Assembly (NCBI RefSeq): GCF_001904655.1
Contig: NZ_MRCC01000004.1
Coordinates: 248,001-312,000 of the forward strand
Direction: 5' to 3'
DNA from: Chroogloeocystis siderophila 5.2 s.c.1
GTDB taxonomy: Bacteria > Cyanobacteriota > Cyanobacteriia > Cyanobacteriales > Chroococcidiopsidaceae
Length of the DNA stretch: 64,000 nt
In this document: positions 27,187-36,512 of the stretch, piece by piece
How positions within the stretch are numbered: the first letter of the stretch is position 1
How the letters are laid out: the number at the start of each line of letters is the position of its first letter
The notes under the pieces: generated by a model
Told to the model about the DNA's origin: nothing
The model's input: the letters and a program-made list of their open reading frames with translations, nothing else
The model's database searches: none
Translations under genes and position numbers: made by a program

Positions 27187-27812
27187 GGAGTGTGCTTGCT
27201 TAGACCTTAGCCAGACTATCTTATCAAAATTATTGCAAAGCTTTGAAGAGATTACCGCACCGCAGCAGGCATATGATGCTCTGCAATTGTGTCAACGTCT
27301 GCGAACGCAACTAAAAATTTTTGTTGCTTACTTTCTTTGCAACCCGCTTCATTACAGCCATGCGCATGGTAATAAGAGTAGATATAGCTGCTATCAAGTC
27401 CGCCCGTCAGGCACAGTTGAGGCAAATGCAATCAATCCGCAACGGGTTTTCCTGCAACTCGTTGTCAGTTGTTTCACGTGGTAGTGATATTGCTTGGCTA
27501 CAGCAGACAGCAACGGAACACCAAACTGGAATCAAGGACTGCTTTAAGCACTAATTACCCGTTTCGCTAAGTATATAGTGAAAATCAATCTTTACTTGAT
27601 AGAACTAACCATCAAGAAGAAGCCTTAAAGATGAGGGTTGAAACAACTTATTTTTAAGCCCTACACTCTTAAACCAGTTTTCTGTTCCGATACTTGTTGC
27701 TACGTTAGCTAGTGTATTTAATCAGGGAAAAATTTTTTAAGACAACCTTGGTTAAACTGTCTCACGTCAACTCAAAAAACTGTTGATGTCCTCTTCCCTG
27801 ACAAGGTTACTT
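27187..27812. other. Intergenic region with a possible gene relic (626 bp)
   Basis: Spacer upstream of pheT and downstream of the LEA-like gene. Its left part (about 27250-27420) carries a short minus-strand stretch resembling a PP-loop ATPase (separate entry). The right part (27540-27812) shows no coding frame and no clear hairpin. Confidence 0.5.
27252..27416 (-). pseudogene. Short relic resembling an asparagine synthetase-type PP-loop
   Basis: On the minus strand this stretch translates as LTGGLDSSYIYSYYHAHG, then about 30 more codons to a stop ([19 protein letters not shown] and so on). LTGGLDSS matches the SGGLDSS nucleotide-binding loop of asparagine synthetase-like enzymes, and the following AFADVDT/EHH resembles the region after the loop. 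Stops close the frame upstream and nothing else of such an enzyme is visible. It could be chance similarity, because it rests on one eight-residue motif. Confidence 0.33.
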
Positions 27813-28601
27813 TTACACATCAGTTCTTTGATCGCGAATTTCTACCGGAACAACTTTCCGTTCTTGTGAGTCTGCTTCACTGGAAGCAACTAGCGTTTCA
27901 GAGTTTGTAGTTGTTGTTGGTAGCTCAACTTGCTTTTTCTTGATTGAGGGTGGTTGCACCTCCTCAGTAGCACGCTTAGCTGAGTCAGCAACACTTTTTG
28001 TTGCTTCCATGGCTGAGTTTGCGGCACTCTGTGCGGCTGGTTTGACATCTTCAACCGCGCCTCTGACAGAGTGAGCTACACTTTGTGTTGCACCCTTTAC
28101 CGAGTCAGCTACACTTCTTACGGCTGGCTTAGCCTCTTCAGATGCAGATTGGACAGCTTCTACAACAGCGGGTTTGGACTCCTGAACTGTCTCCTTGACA
28201 GCTTCTGCTGTGTCAACGATGGAAGGTCTTGCTTCCTCAATTGTCTCCTTGACTGAGTCTACTGCACCCTTTACAGAGGGCTTAACATACTCAGCTGTAT
28301 CTTTTACTGCTTCGCCTACAACTTCTACAGTTTCGTTTACATTCTCGGCTACACTCTCTACAGCGTCTACTACACCTTCTACAGTCTTATTGACAGCCTC
28401 AGCGGTACCCCTACCGGCCATCGCCCCCGCTGCTGCACCGGCTACAGCACCAATGATTCCTCCAGTTCGACCGCCAAGTATAGCACCAATAGCCGCGCCA
28501 GCTGCCGCTGCACCAATACCCGAACTGCTTGGCTGCTCCTCCTGCTGCATATTAGGTTCAATATTCTCGTCATCATTAATTGGTTGCTTGTTCTCAGTCA
28601 T
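27813..28601 (-). CDS. Glycine-zipper protein with LEA-like amphipathic repeats
   Basis: A 262-residue protein in three parts: an acidic Gln-rich start (1-27), a glycine-zipper segment (about 28-68, with AAAAGAAIGAILGG and GAVAGAAAGAMAGRG), and a long Ala/Val/Glu/Lys-rich region (70-225) built of roughly 11- and 22-residue units such as SVKETIEEARPSIVDTAEAV, KETVQESKPAVVEAVQSA and SVKGATQSVAHSVRGAVEDV. That composition matches group 3 LEA and apolipoprotein-like helices that fold on drying or at membranes; the glycine zipper could insert into a membrane. There is no signal peptide. The ribosome site AAGGAAAAAG precedes the ATG. A desiccation or envelope-protection role is inferred. Confidence 0.75.
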   Translation of the reverse strand: MTENKQPINDDENIEPNMQQEEQPSSSGIGAAAAGAAIGAILGGRTGGIIGAVAGAAAGAMAGRGTAEAVNKTVEGVVDAVESVAENVNETVEVVGEAVKDTAEYVKPSVKGAVDSVKETIEEARPSIVDTAEAVKETVQESKPAVVEAVQSASEEAKPAVRSVADSVKGATQSVAHSVRGAVEDVKPAAQSAANSAMEATKSVADSAKRATEEVQPPSIKKKQVELPTTTTNSETLVASSEADSQERKVVPVEIRDQRTDV

Positions 28602-29120
28602 CGCTTTTTCCTTTGAGTAAAGTATTCACCAACAATTTGTGGCAAGTTGACTAGTGCCAATGTAACGATTACAAAAAAGGACTTACACCTAACTGAGGGG
28701 GGACAACGCCAAATACAATAGTTATCTAAAGTTAGAAATTTTAGAGTGAGTTAGTAGTATGGCTAGGCTCTGTTTTAAAACTACAGCCATAAGGAATAGG
28801 GACGACAGTCAACAACATAGCAAGGTAGTTTTAGTTGTCTGCAACAATGCAATGGAACGCACTTAAGGACAACCGGAACCTGTTCGTTTGACATCCAACT
28901 CTTAATTTTTGCTAACCCAGTTTTAAAAAACGCTCTAGAAGCCAGGAGGGCACGTATCTTACCTGCGCTGGGCAATTAATGAGTAAGGGAATACGGCTAC
29001 TTGGAGCCGCATCTCTCGTTTTCCGTATAAATCACGTGGCTATGAGTAATTTTTCTTTAAATAATTGAAGCAGGGTGCGATCGCTCCCAGTGTTACCTGA
29101 AACAGTGAGTAAACGCTCAT
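28602..29120. other. Intergenic region, possible IS remnant (519 bp)
   Basis: Between the LEA-like gene and the kinase gene. GGACTTACACC at about 28679 resembles the end of the MITE-like element at 8453, and GGCTCTGTTTTAAAAC near 28763 is loosely mirrored by GTTTTAAAAAACGCTC near 28921, which could be worn insertion-sequence ends. A 64-codon minus-strand frame (28781-28975) lies between them, rich in Cys and unrecognised. I do not call a gene here. Confidence 0.35.
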
Positions 29121-30740
29121 ATGAGCTATTGCCTAAATCCCAACTGTTCCCATCCGCAAAACTCAAGTTCTCGTCAAACGTGTGCAGCTTGTGGCGCTCA
29201 ATTGGTATTACGCGATCGCTACCGCGCACTGCAAGCACTCGCACAAGGTGGTTTCGGTGCGACGTTTTTAGCGCAAGATGTCACGTTACCTGGTGAACCT
29301 AAGTGCGTTGTTAAGCAGCTTCGCCCTTCAGCGACATCGCTAGAAGCATTAGATATGGCGCGGAAGCTTTTTGCACGGGAAGCTAAAACTTTGGGTAAAA
29401 TTGGCAGCCATCCGCAAGTTCCTAGGCTACTTGACTACTTTGAAGATTGCGAACAATTCTACTTGGTTCAAGAGTACATAAATGGTTTAACGCTGCAACA
29501 GGAAATCAAACGCTCTGGTCCTTTTAGCGAAGCTGGGGTCAAACAATTTTTAAGTGAAATTTTACCAACGCTGCAATATCTTCATAGCCAACAGGTGATT
29601 CACCGCGACATCAAACCCGCTAATATTATTCGTCGTCATGAGGACTGCAAACTCGTGTTAATCGATTTTGGTGCTGTGAAAGACCAAGTCAGTCAAACAA
29701 CGAGTATGTCAGAAAATACAGCCTTAACAGCTTTTGCTGTGGGAACTCCAGGTTTTGCACCGCCTGAACAACTTGCAATGCGTCCTGTCTATGCAAGTGA
29801 CGTTTACGCACTAGGAGTTACTTGCATTTATCTCCTCACTGGGAAATCGCCTAAGGATCTAGACTATAATTCCTCGACGGGGGAAATGCTGTGGCAAAAC
29901 AAAGTTCAGATTAGCGATCGCTTTCGCGAAGTCTTACAAAAAATGGTAGAAGGTTCGGTGCGACATCGCTACCAATCACCGAATGATGTGCTCACCGCCC
30001 TCGAACTCGAACCATACATGGATAGTTTAGCAAATAGCATGGCGGCGCAACCCTCACCGGTGCGTAAACCCAAATTACCCCGCATGGTGAAGCAAGCAAC
30101 ACCTACGACAACGCCAGTAGCGACTACAACAAGTACTTATTCTGGGAGTAACGCTGCGCAATCGCGGGCACAAATGGCGGCTGCAATTCGTGCAAGAAAA
30201 GCGAATCTGACGGAGGTATCGCATACACCCGTACAACCTCCACTACCATCAGTCGCGCTTACTCCTGCACCTTCAGTCCTTGGGGCGAAACCTAAAACTT
30301 CACCACCGAGAAAGCTCGATGCTGATAATTTAGTCTTGTCTTATATCAAAGGCAGAAGAGATTTTGCCTCTTACGACCTGAGTTTACTTGACCTACAGCG
30401 AGTAGATTTATCAGAGGTAAATTTTCGTGCGGCAAAATTAGACCGCACAATTTTTTTTAAATGTATTTTGTCAGGTAATGACTTTAGCCACGCTAGCCTT
30501 AAGCGAACTAATTTTAGAGAAGCAATCTTAACGAAGGCGTACTTTCATTCTGCGGATTTAGAAGGAGCAGATTTGCGCGGTGCTAACTTGAGCTACGCTG
30601 ATTTGAGTGAGGCTAATTTACAAAATGTTAATTTATGCGGCGCTAATCTTACTGGGGCAAAAGTTTCGGATGAACAGCTAGCACAAGCTAAAGTAAATTG
30701 GATGACAGTGCGCCCTAATGGTAAGCGTGGTTGGTTTTAG
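29121..30740 (+). CDS. spkB: Serine/threonine protein kinase with N-terminal Cys motif and pentapeptide repeats (SpkB-like)
   Basis: A 539-residue Hanks-type kinase. The N-terminus has two Cys pairs (CLNPNC and CAACG) forming a zinc-ribbon-like or redox-sensitive motif. The kinase domain (about 32-295) has the Gly loop AQGGFGATFLA, Lys in CVVKQL, the catalytic loop VIHRDIKPANII, DFG in LIDFGAVKDQ, and the APE-like APPEQ. A Pro/Thr-rich linker follows, then about 15 pentapeptide repeats (A-D/N-L-x-x; for example ADLRGANLSYADLSEANLQNVNL) to the end. This order matches Synechocystis SpkB, linked to oxidative stress. No transmembrane segment is seen. Targets are unknown. Confidence 0.85.
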   Translation: MSYCLNPNCSHPQNSSSRQTCAACGAQLVLRDRYRALQALAQGGFGATFLAQDVTLPGEPKCVVKQLRPSATSLEALDMARKLFAREAKTLGKIGSHPQVPRLLDYFEDCEQFYLVQEYINGLTLQQEIKRSGPFSEAGVKQFLSEILPTLQYLHSQQVIHRDIKPANIIRRHEDCKLVLIDFGAVKDQVSQTTSMSENTALTAFAVGTPGFAPPEQLAMRPVYASDVYALGVTCIYLLTGKSPKDLDYNSSTGEMLWQNKVQISDRFREVLQKMVEGSVRHRYQSPNDVLTALELEPYMDSLANSMAAQPSPVRKPKLPRMVKQATPTTTPVATTTSTYSGSNAAQSRAQMAAAIRARKANLTEVSHTPVQPPLPSVALTPAPSVLGAKPKTSPPRKLDADNLVLSYIKGRRDFASYDLSLLDLQRVDLSEVNFRAAKLDRTIFFKCILSGNDFSHASLKRTNFREAILTKAYFHSADLEGADLRGANLSYADLSEANLQNVNLCGANLTGAKVSDEQLAQAKVNWMTVRPNGKRGWF

Positions 30741-30948
30741 TCATCGTGAAGATTGACTATTAAATTTACGATAACTTCATAGTTTTGAGTCTGAATAAGA
30801 GCCATTCTTTAACACGATCATACATACAAGAAATATATTTGATATAGAACTCAGTTAAATAGTTACCACTAACTCAAGCTCAACACAAATTAATAGAAAT
30901 TACTATTATTGAGTTTTTCTATCTATTTAAAAATAGAAAAGCAAATCT

Positions 30949-31698
30949 ATGTTGAAAAAAATTATAGCAGCTACTGTTTCCCTAGTAGCAATATTTTCTA
31001 TAAACCCCGTTTCAGCACGACAATGGGTAGTGTTGAATCCTGAGCCTTATCTTGCTGTAGATATTGATAGTATTAAAGGAACGGGAGATAGTAGAACTTT
31101 TTGGAGTGAATTAATTGATGCGCAAGGTTCATCTTCTAGTTCTTACTTTTCATTTGATAGCGTAAAACGTCAAACTCTAATAAAATCCTTAATGTATGTT
31201 AATTGTGTAAGTAATGAAATAGGTGTATTAAGACGGGTAGAATATGATTCTAAAGGTAATGTATTAAATGATTATGACTTAAGTTATCTTAAAGTCCCAC
31301 GTAATTTACGTTCACCTGTACCTGATAGTATTGGTGAAATGCAATTACTTTACGTTTGTAGCTTAAGAACTGCTAACGGTGGAAGACAAACCGTAACTAG
31401 TTCTCGCGCAAGTAATAGCGTAACTGTCGCTAGAAATACGTCATTTCCTCGCAAAAGCTGTGGAGATCCATTTCAGAGCCAAGGAACATATTGGCCAGTA
31501 TTTATAGATGGAGGAAATCTGAGTAAAATCAGAAAAAACCTATGTAATGATGCATTTTCTATTGTTAGAGAAAGAGGAATTCGCTCAGTTCAAGTCGCTT
31601 CTTTTACTTCTTACGAACGTGCGTTGTCTTTCGCTCAACAAGTAGGCGGAACGGTAGGTAAAGCAACACACTATGTTAACGGGCGGATTGTAAATTAG
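30949..31698 (+). CDS. Exported protein with surface-adhesin-E-like and SPOR-like regions
   Basis: A 249-residue protein with a clear signal peptide (MLKKIIAATVSLVAIFSINPVSA). Residues about 25-140 resemble the surface-adhesin protein E-like domain (WVVLNPEPYLAVDIDSIKGTGDSRTFWSELID, ending LLYVCS, with paired cysteines). Residues about 165-249 have the length and pattern of a SPOR-type fold (YWPVFIDGGNLSKIRKNLC, VQVASFTSYERALSFAQQVGG), which in other proteins binds denuded peptidoglycan. Periplasmic or cell-wall-associated location is likely. AT-rich compared with neighbours. The role is unknown. Confidence 0.65.
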   Translation: MLKKIIAATVSLVAIFSINPVSARQWVVLNPEPYLAVDIDSIKGTGDSRTFWSELIDAQGSSSSSYFSFDSVKRQTLIKSLMYVNCVSNEIGVLRRVEYDSKGNVLNDYDLSYLKVPRNLRSPVPDSIGEMQLLYVCSLRTANGGRQTVTSSRASNSVTVARNTSFPRKSCGDPFQSQGTYWPVFIDGGNLSKIRKNLCNDAFSIVRERGIRSVQVASFTSYERALSFAQQVGGTVGKATHYVNGRIVN

Positions 31699-31724
31699 CT
31701 TATTGTACGATTTGCTGAATGCGA

Positions 31725-31750
31725 GCAGTTGCATGATTGGATACAACTGC
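31725..31750. terminator. Possible bidirectional hairpin between convergent genes
   Basis: GCAGTTG, a 12-base loop, CAACTGC, extended by GCG/CGC on the outer side. It lies between the stop of the exported protein (31698) and the stop of moeA (31762), where a shared terminator is expected. There is no long T-run, so this is a structural suggestion. Confidence 0.4.
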
Positions 31751-31761
31751 TGATCGCAATG

Positions 31762-33051
31762 TTAGTATTGTTCAGTTTGGGTTAGCGGTATTAAAGGTGT
31801 ACCTACCTGTAGCACTCGGATGATTTCACCTTTGGAGATCGCGGGTTGACCGATGGGAATGACGGCTAAGCCATTAGTTTGTGCTAAGTTAATCAAGTTG
31901 CCTGAACTGTGGCTACCATCAGCTAAATGAAACTCGTGGGCACCATCGATGAGGTGTAGTTGTCCCCAAAGATAAGTTTCGCGCTGACCGTCGGATTTTA
32001 AATCGTGTTGCGATCGCGCTTGCACAAACATTGGTCCCCAACTGTGTGCGAGTCCAGAAAGCTTGCGTAATGCAGGCTGCACAAACCGCCAAAAGCTGAC
32101 TAAGGCAGAAACGGGATTACCAGGCAAACCAAAATACAACACAGGTTTATGTTTAGACGCTGCTGATGCAGGAAATGTCGCAAATGTCAATGGTTTACCT
32201 GGTTTAACGGCGACGGCACGGATATGAATTGTCGCGCCCAACTCAGCAAGAATTTGCTCTACATAGTCATAGTCACCCACCGAAACACCACCAGAGGATA
32301 AGACAACATCGGCAGTAGCGATCGCCTGCGAAATCGCGCGGCGCAAGACATTAGGTTTATCTGGGAAAATTCCTAAATGTAACGGTTCTGCACCTGTCTG
32401 CGCGACGAGGGCGGCTAAAGCATACTGATTGGAATCAACAATTTGACCGAGTTGTAACGGCTGATCAGGGGTAATTAATTCGTCACCTGTCGAAAGAATT
32501 GCGACGCGTGGGCGGCGATAAACTTTGATTTGGGTACACTGCGCTGCTGCTAGTACTGCGAGTTCTGGAGGTTGTAGCGCAATTCCTGGCAATAAAAGAG
32601 GCGTTCCCGCTTGATAATACGATGCACCCTGACGAACAAAAGCTTTTTCTTCAGGTGGTGCTGTTAAAATCATGACGCGATCGCCTTCGCGTTTTGTGTG
32701 TTCTTGCATCACAACGGTATCTGCACCGGAAGGCATTACCCCACCTGTAAAAATGCGTGCGGCTTGTCCTGGTTTGATCTCGCGTTTTGGTGCTTGTCCC
32801 GCGCGGATTTCTTCGACAATTTCTAACGCGATGGGTTGATCTGCGTGACAACTTTTAACGTCTTCGTAACGCACCGCGTAGCCGTCCATCGCCGAATTAT
32901 CCCAGTGCGGAAAATCCAACTGACTCACAACTGGTGCTGCCAGGATGCGGTCAATTGCTGTTAAAAGTGTTACAACCTCACCGTGTCGCTTTCCATCTAG
33001 GGGTTGCACCAAATCTAAAATCATTGCCTCTGCTTGGCTTGCTGGCAGCAT
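31762..33051 (-). CDS. moeA: Molybdopterin molybdenumtransferase MoeA
   Basis: Inserts molybdate into adenylylated molybdopterin to finish the molybdenum cofactor. The 429-residue protein has the MoeA N-terminal domain (FPHWDNSAMDGYAVRYEDV), IFTGGVMPSGADTVVMQEHT, the MPT-binding core (VAILSTGDELITP, QIVDSNQYALAALVAQTGAEPLHLGI, VVLSSGGVSVGDYDYVEQIL, KPGKPLTFAT, YFGLPGNPVSALVSFWRFVQPAL) and domain IV at the C-terminus. The length is normal. No other moa or mob genes are near. Confidence 0.95.
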   Translation of the reverse strand: MLPASQAEAMILDLVQPLDGKRHGEVVTLLTAIDRILAAPVVSQLDFPHWDNSAMDGYAVRYEDVKSCHADQPIALEIVEEIRAGQAPKREIKPGQAARIFTGGVMPSGADTVVMQEHTKREGDRVMILTAPPEEKAFVRQGASYYQAGTPLLLPGIALQPPELAVLAAAQCTQIKVYRRPRVAILSTGDELITPDQPLQLGQIVDSNQYALAALVAQTGAEPLHLGIFPDKPNVLRRAISQAIATADVVLSSGGVSVGDYDYVEQILAELGATIHIRAVAVKPGKPLTFATFPASAASKHKPVLYFGLPGNPVSALVSFWRFVQPALRKLSGLAHSWGPMFVQARSQHDLKSDGQRETYLWGQLHLIDGAHEFHLADGSHSSGNLINLAQTNGLAVIPIGQPAISKGEIIRVLQVGTPLIPLTQTEQY

Positions 33052-33361
33052 ACAAGTTAACTCTGAATTCTGTATTCTTAGCTTAGTAACAGCGCTTAGC
33101 TATTAGCAATTAACACTTAGCCATAATCCTCAAAAATCGATTTCGAGGATGTAAATATCATATGCAAGCTTGAGCATCATTAAGCACGTACTAATTGCTT
33201 TTTTGGTAAGTAAACATTTGCTGTAGGTTCAGCGTCGCTTTACTTATCATAAGTTATATAATCAAACACTTTTGACTCAAAGTAAAATTGAACGATTCAA
33301 TGGCTACAATGCAACAGCTATCAGCATAGGATATGAAAGTAGCCAGTCACAACTTTTTGCT
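33052..33361. other. Intergenic region (310 bp)
   Basis: Divergent spacer between moeA and the broken RDD gene. AT-rich, with no recognisable operator, hairpin or RNA gene. Confidence 0.5.
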
Positions 33362-33780
33362 ATGAATACTTCGCTAGACTGTACCCGCTTTCCTCGGGTG
33401 CAAATGGGAAGGCGCGCTGTAGGTTTTGGAATAGATTTTTTGGGAGTTTGGCTACTAACTTCTGTATTAGGTGGAGGCGATCGCTTTTCTTGGGCGCAGG
33501 GTATCGTATTTTTGTTACCGTGGTACGGTACGCGGGTATTTAAAGTTTCGGTCGCTGGGCTTTGGACATGAAAGTCCTCGATGTCGAGTTTGGTAAAGTT
33601 CCAAGTTTACTAGCTTTAGTGATACGCGAAAGTATTCTTGGGTTGGGTGCAATGCTCGCCGCGATCGCCCTCAATATTTTTTTACCAGTGCCAGTAATAA
33701 TATATTACTGCTGCCTTTGGCAATTGACTGTAGTATTGCGTTTACAGACAACACGCGATCGCTTGCCGGACATGACATGA
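33362..33780 (+). pseudogene. RDD-family membrane protein gene with frameshift or small deletion
   Basis: The first half (ATG at 33362) reads MNTSLDCTRFPRVQMGRRAVGFGIDFLGVWLLTSVLGG, the N-terminus of RDD proteins (the family is named for conserved Arg and Asp residues). At about 33540-33552 the frame changes: the original frame ends at a TGA after GLWT, while the next frame resumes with FGRWALDMKVLDVEFGKVPSLLALVIRESILG, the expected continuation (G-x-S-x-G-x-W-x-x-D-M-K-V). A few residues seem missing between VF and SFGRW. A sequencing error would look the same. It lies 141 bp upstream of rpmG. Confidence 0.75.
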
Positions 33781-33921
33781 TTGCCCGTACAATTGTTGTA
33801 AGTTTGCTTACGCGGCTATTCGCTCGACATCAAAGTCAAGCGTTTTCTTGTCCAAGCTTGCCAGCGTATTATAAAATAATAGATTGTGTTTAATTTTGTT
33901 TAAACTTGAGTAAGTGTCAAT

Positions 33922-34116
33922 ATGGCTAAAAGTAAGGGTGTCCGAATTACCGTGACACTAGAATGCACTGAATGTCGCACTAACCCAGACAAGCGATCGC
34001 CTGGGGTTTCGCGTTATACCACGATGAAAAACCGCCGCAACACAACTGCGAGGTTAGAACTCAAGAAGTTTTGCCCAAACTGCAACCGCCACACCGTTCA
34101 CAAGGAAATTAAGTAA
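33922..34116 (+). CDS. rpmG: Ribosomal protein bL33
   Basis: A 64-residue basic protein of the large ribosomal subunit ([54 protein letters not shown]). It retains both Cys pairs (CTEC and CPNC), so this is the zinc-binding form. It is the first gene of the rpmG-rpsR-rnb group, an order also known from other cyanobacteria and partly from plastids. Confidence 0.97.
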   Translation: MAKSKGVRITVTLECTECRTNPDKRSPGVSRYTTMKNRRNTTARLELKKFCPNCNRHTVHKEIK

Positions 34117-34118
34117 GA

Positions 34119-34334
34119 ATGAGTTATTTTCGTCGTCGTCTGTCACCAATTAAACCGCAAGACCCGATTGACTACAAAGATATCGAATTGCTGCGCAAGT
34201 TTATTACCGAGCGGGGAAAAATTCTGCCACGCCGGATTACAGGATTAACTGCTAAGCAACAACGCGATTTGACCGTAGCAATCAAGCGGGCGCGCATTTT
34301 AGCAATGCTACCTTTTATTAATCAAGAGGGGTAA
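34119..34334 (+). CDS. rpsR: Ribosomal protein bS18
   Basis: A 71-residue basic protein of the small ribosomal subunit with the core [50 protein letters not shown]. It starts 2 bp after the rpmG stop, so the two are translationally close and cotranscribed. Tandem GGAGCGA-type heptamers follow the stop codon. Confidence 0.97.
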   Translation: MSYFRRRLSPIKPQDPIDYKDIELLRKFITERGKILPRRITGLTAKQQRDLTVAIKRARILAMLPFINQEG

Positions 34335-34337
34335 ATT

Positions 34338-34367
34338 AGGAGCGAGGAGCGAGGGGCGAGGAGCGAG
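34338..34367. repeat. Short tandem heptamer-like repeat (GAGCGAG units)
   Basis: Four adjacent units of the form AGGAGCG/AGGGGCG between rpsR and rnb. A related run (GGAGTAGCGAGGAGC) lies at about 6975. Short tandemly repeated repetitive sequences of seven bases are known from cyanobacteria. Confidence 0.7.
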
Positions 34368-34454
34368 AACTTTAGCTGTCTTTTGGTAACTTTGCCCTAA
34401 ACCCTGCTTGTAACACTGGATCGAACATAAACTTAACTGCTGAGTGCGCTTGTT

Positions 34455-36512
34455 GTGGAAAAGGGAACGCTAGTCGAATTTCGATTACAAGGCGATCGCC
34501 GACTTGGAGTTGTCGATCGTCCTGATGGCAAATCGCGTTGGATTGCCATAGACGAACGTGGTTCAACGCATAGTCTAGCACCACGACAAATTACCTACCA
34601 AGTCTGCGGTCAAACGTACAAACCACCAGAAATTCCCCAATTTTTGGCAGAAGTACAAACATACCTTGACCCTGCAAGCTTAGAAGTCGCTTGGGAATTG
34701 CTCGTAGAAAGCGGCGAAACTGTCAATCCCGCACAAATGGCAATGTTGTTATTCGCCGAGCAAAACCCGCCGCAGTGTTACGCTGCGCACTGCTTATTAT
34801 CCGACGATAAGCTGTACTTTAAGCAAAAAGGCGATAGCTACGAGCCACGAAGTGCAGCACAAGTTGCTGAACGAAAACATCAAATCGAAGTTGAAGTCAA
34901 CCGCCAACGCGAACAACAAGAATTTCTCGCGCGAGTTGCACAAGCGATCAACGGTGAAGCCGTGGAGTGGAGTCGCCAAGATCGCCAACGAATCGAGATG
35001 TTAGAAAAGTATGCGACACTACTAGTAGAAAGTGTGCGTTCGGGGGTAACTCCAGACTCGCTAGCGCGTACTTATGCCCCACCGGCTTCGGTTGTAGAAA
35101 CCATGAATACCTTGGGACGTTCCGCTACGCCGCAAGCAGCTTTTCAGTTGCTCGTCGATTTGGGACTCTGGAGTGTTCACGAAAATTTATTTTTACGGCG
35201 CAGCCAAATTTCGGTTCAGTTCCCTACCAAGGTGTTAGAAGTGGCTCAACAGCGTATGGATTCTCCACCACCTGATGTCGATCAGCGCCTCGATTTAACC
35301 TATCTTAAAGTCTACACAATCGATGACCAAAGTACGAGCGAAATTGACGATGGCGTCAGCTGGGAATTGCTTGCGGATCAACGCCAAAGGTTGTGGATTC
35401 ATATTGCCGATCCGACACGGTGGTTAGTTCCAGAAGATGAACTTGATTTAGACGCGCGACGGCGGGGAACAACAGTTTATTTACCAACGGGAATGATCCC
35501 GATGTTTCCCTCAATTTTAGCAACAGGACCAATGAGTTTGTTGCAGGGAAAAGTTTGTTGTGCTTTAAGTTTTGGTGTTGTTTTAGATGAATCGGGCGCG
35601 GTACAAGAGTACAGTATTCATCCGAGTTTGATCAAACCAACATATCGTCTGACGTATGAAGATGTAGACGAAATGTTGGAACTGGGGGTAGAAGGAGAAC
35701 CAGAAATTGCCGCGATCGCAAACTTAGCCCAACGTCGTCAAATGTGGCGGCAGTCGCAAGGCGCAATTAGCATTAATCTACCAGAAGCTATTATTAAAGT
35801 TCAAGACGACGAGATTACAATCAAGGTTTTGAACGATTCTCTGTCGCGCCAGTTAGTCGCCGAGATGATGATCTTAGCAGGAGAAGTTGCAGGTCATTAC
35901 GCCCAAGTTCATAAAATTGCCTTACCATTTCGCGGTCAACCACAACCGGAATTACCTTCCGAAGAAGAGTTAATTCAATTACCCGCAGGCTTTGCGCGGG
36001 CTTGTGCGATGCGCCGCTGTATGCCTAAAAGCGAGATGAGTATTACACCTACACGTCACGCAGGCTTAGGGTTAGCAACTTATACGCAAGCAACTTCACC
36101 GATTCGCCGCTATGCAGATCTCCTCACGCATTTTCAATTAAAAGCACACCTACGCGGTGAAACGCCTCCTTTTTCCGGCGAACAAATTCAAGAAGTTATG
36201 CTGAGTGTAACGAGTGCAACGCAAGAAGCAACGTTAGTCGAACGTCAAACAAACCGCTACTGGGGATTAGAATATCTGCGTCGTCATCCGAATCATGTTT
36301 GGCAAGCATTAGTACTGATGTGGCTGCGCGAAGATAGCCGATTAGCTCTGATTTTGATTGAAGACTTAGGGTTGCAGTTACCAATGGTTTTCAAGCGTGG
36401 CGTTAAAATAGGCGAACAGGTATCAGTAAAAGTCAGCTACGTCGATCCGCGTCAAGACGTGTTGCAGTTTCAAGAAGTCACTTATTCGGAAGCACAACAG
36501 GCGGCTAATTAA
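34455..36512 (+). CDS. rnb: RNase II/RNase R-family 3'-5' exoribonuclease
   Basis: Degrades RNA from the 3-prime end. The 685-residue protein starts at a GTG (34455), giving MEKGTLVEFRLQGDRRLGVVDRP, an S1-like/cold-shock start. The RNB catalytic domain has TSEIDDGVSWELLADQRQRLWIHIADPTRWL with the paired Asp residues that bind metal, then YLPTGMIPMFPSILATGPMSLLQGKVCCALSFGVVLDESG. The late motif TYTQATSPIRRYADLLTHFQLKAHL is diagnostic of the family. A C-terminal S1-like domain follows (VSVKVSYVDPRQDVLQFQEV). Cotranscription with rpmG and rpsR is likely. Confidence 0.92.
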   Translation: MEKGTLVEFRLQGDRRLGVVDRPDGKSRWIAIDERGSTHSLAPRQITYQVCGQTYKPPEIPQFLAEVQTYLDPASLEVAWELLVESGETVNPAQMAMLLFAEQNPPQCYAAHCLLSDDKLYFKQKGDSYEPRSAAQVAERKHQIEVEVNRQREQQEFLARVAQAINGEAVEWSRQDRQRIEMLEKYATLLVESVRSGVTPDSLARTYAPPASVVETMNTLGRSATPQAAFQLLVDLGLWSVHENLFLRRSQISVQFPTKVLEVAQQRMDSPPPDVDQRLDLTYLKVYTIDDQSTSEIDDGVSWELLADQRQRLWIHIADPTRWLVPEDELDLDARRRGTTVYLPTGMIPMFPSILATGPMSLLQGKVCCALSFGVVLDESGAVQEYSIHPSLIKPTYRLTYEDVDEMLELGVEGEPEIAAIANLAQRRQMWRQSQGAISINLPEAIIKVQDDEITIKVLNDSLSRQLVAEMMILAGEVAGHYAQVHKIALPFRGQPQPELPSEEELIQLPAGFARACAMRRCMPKSEMSITPTRHAGLGLATYTQATSPIRRYADLLTHFQLKAHLRGETPPFSGEQIQEVMLSVTSATQEATLVERQTNRYWGLEYLRRHPNHVWQALVLMWLREDSRLALILIEDLGLQLPMVFKRGVKIGEQVSVKVSYVDPRQDVLQFQEVTYSEAQQAAN

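Noticed and set aside
26900-27484. A 194-codon plus-strand frame over the pheT start
   Set aside because: Antisense to the conserved N-terminus of pheT; no family similarity, composition typical of a shadow frame.
28781-28975. A 64-codon Cys-rich minus-strand frame
   Set aside because: No ribosome site, no recognised family; the surrounding worn inverted repeats make an IS remnant more likely than a gene.
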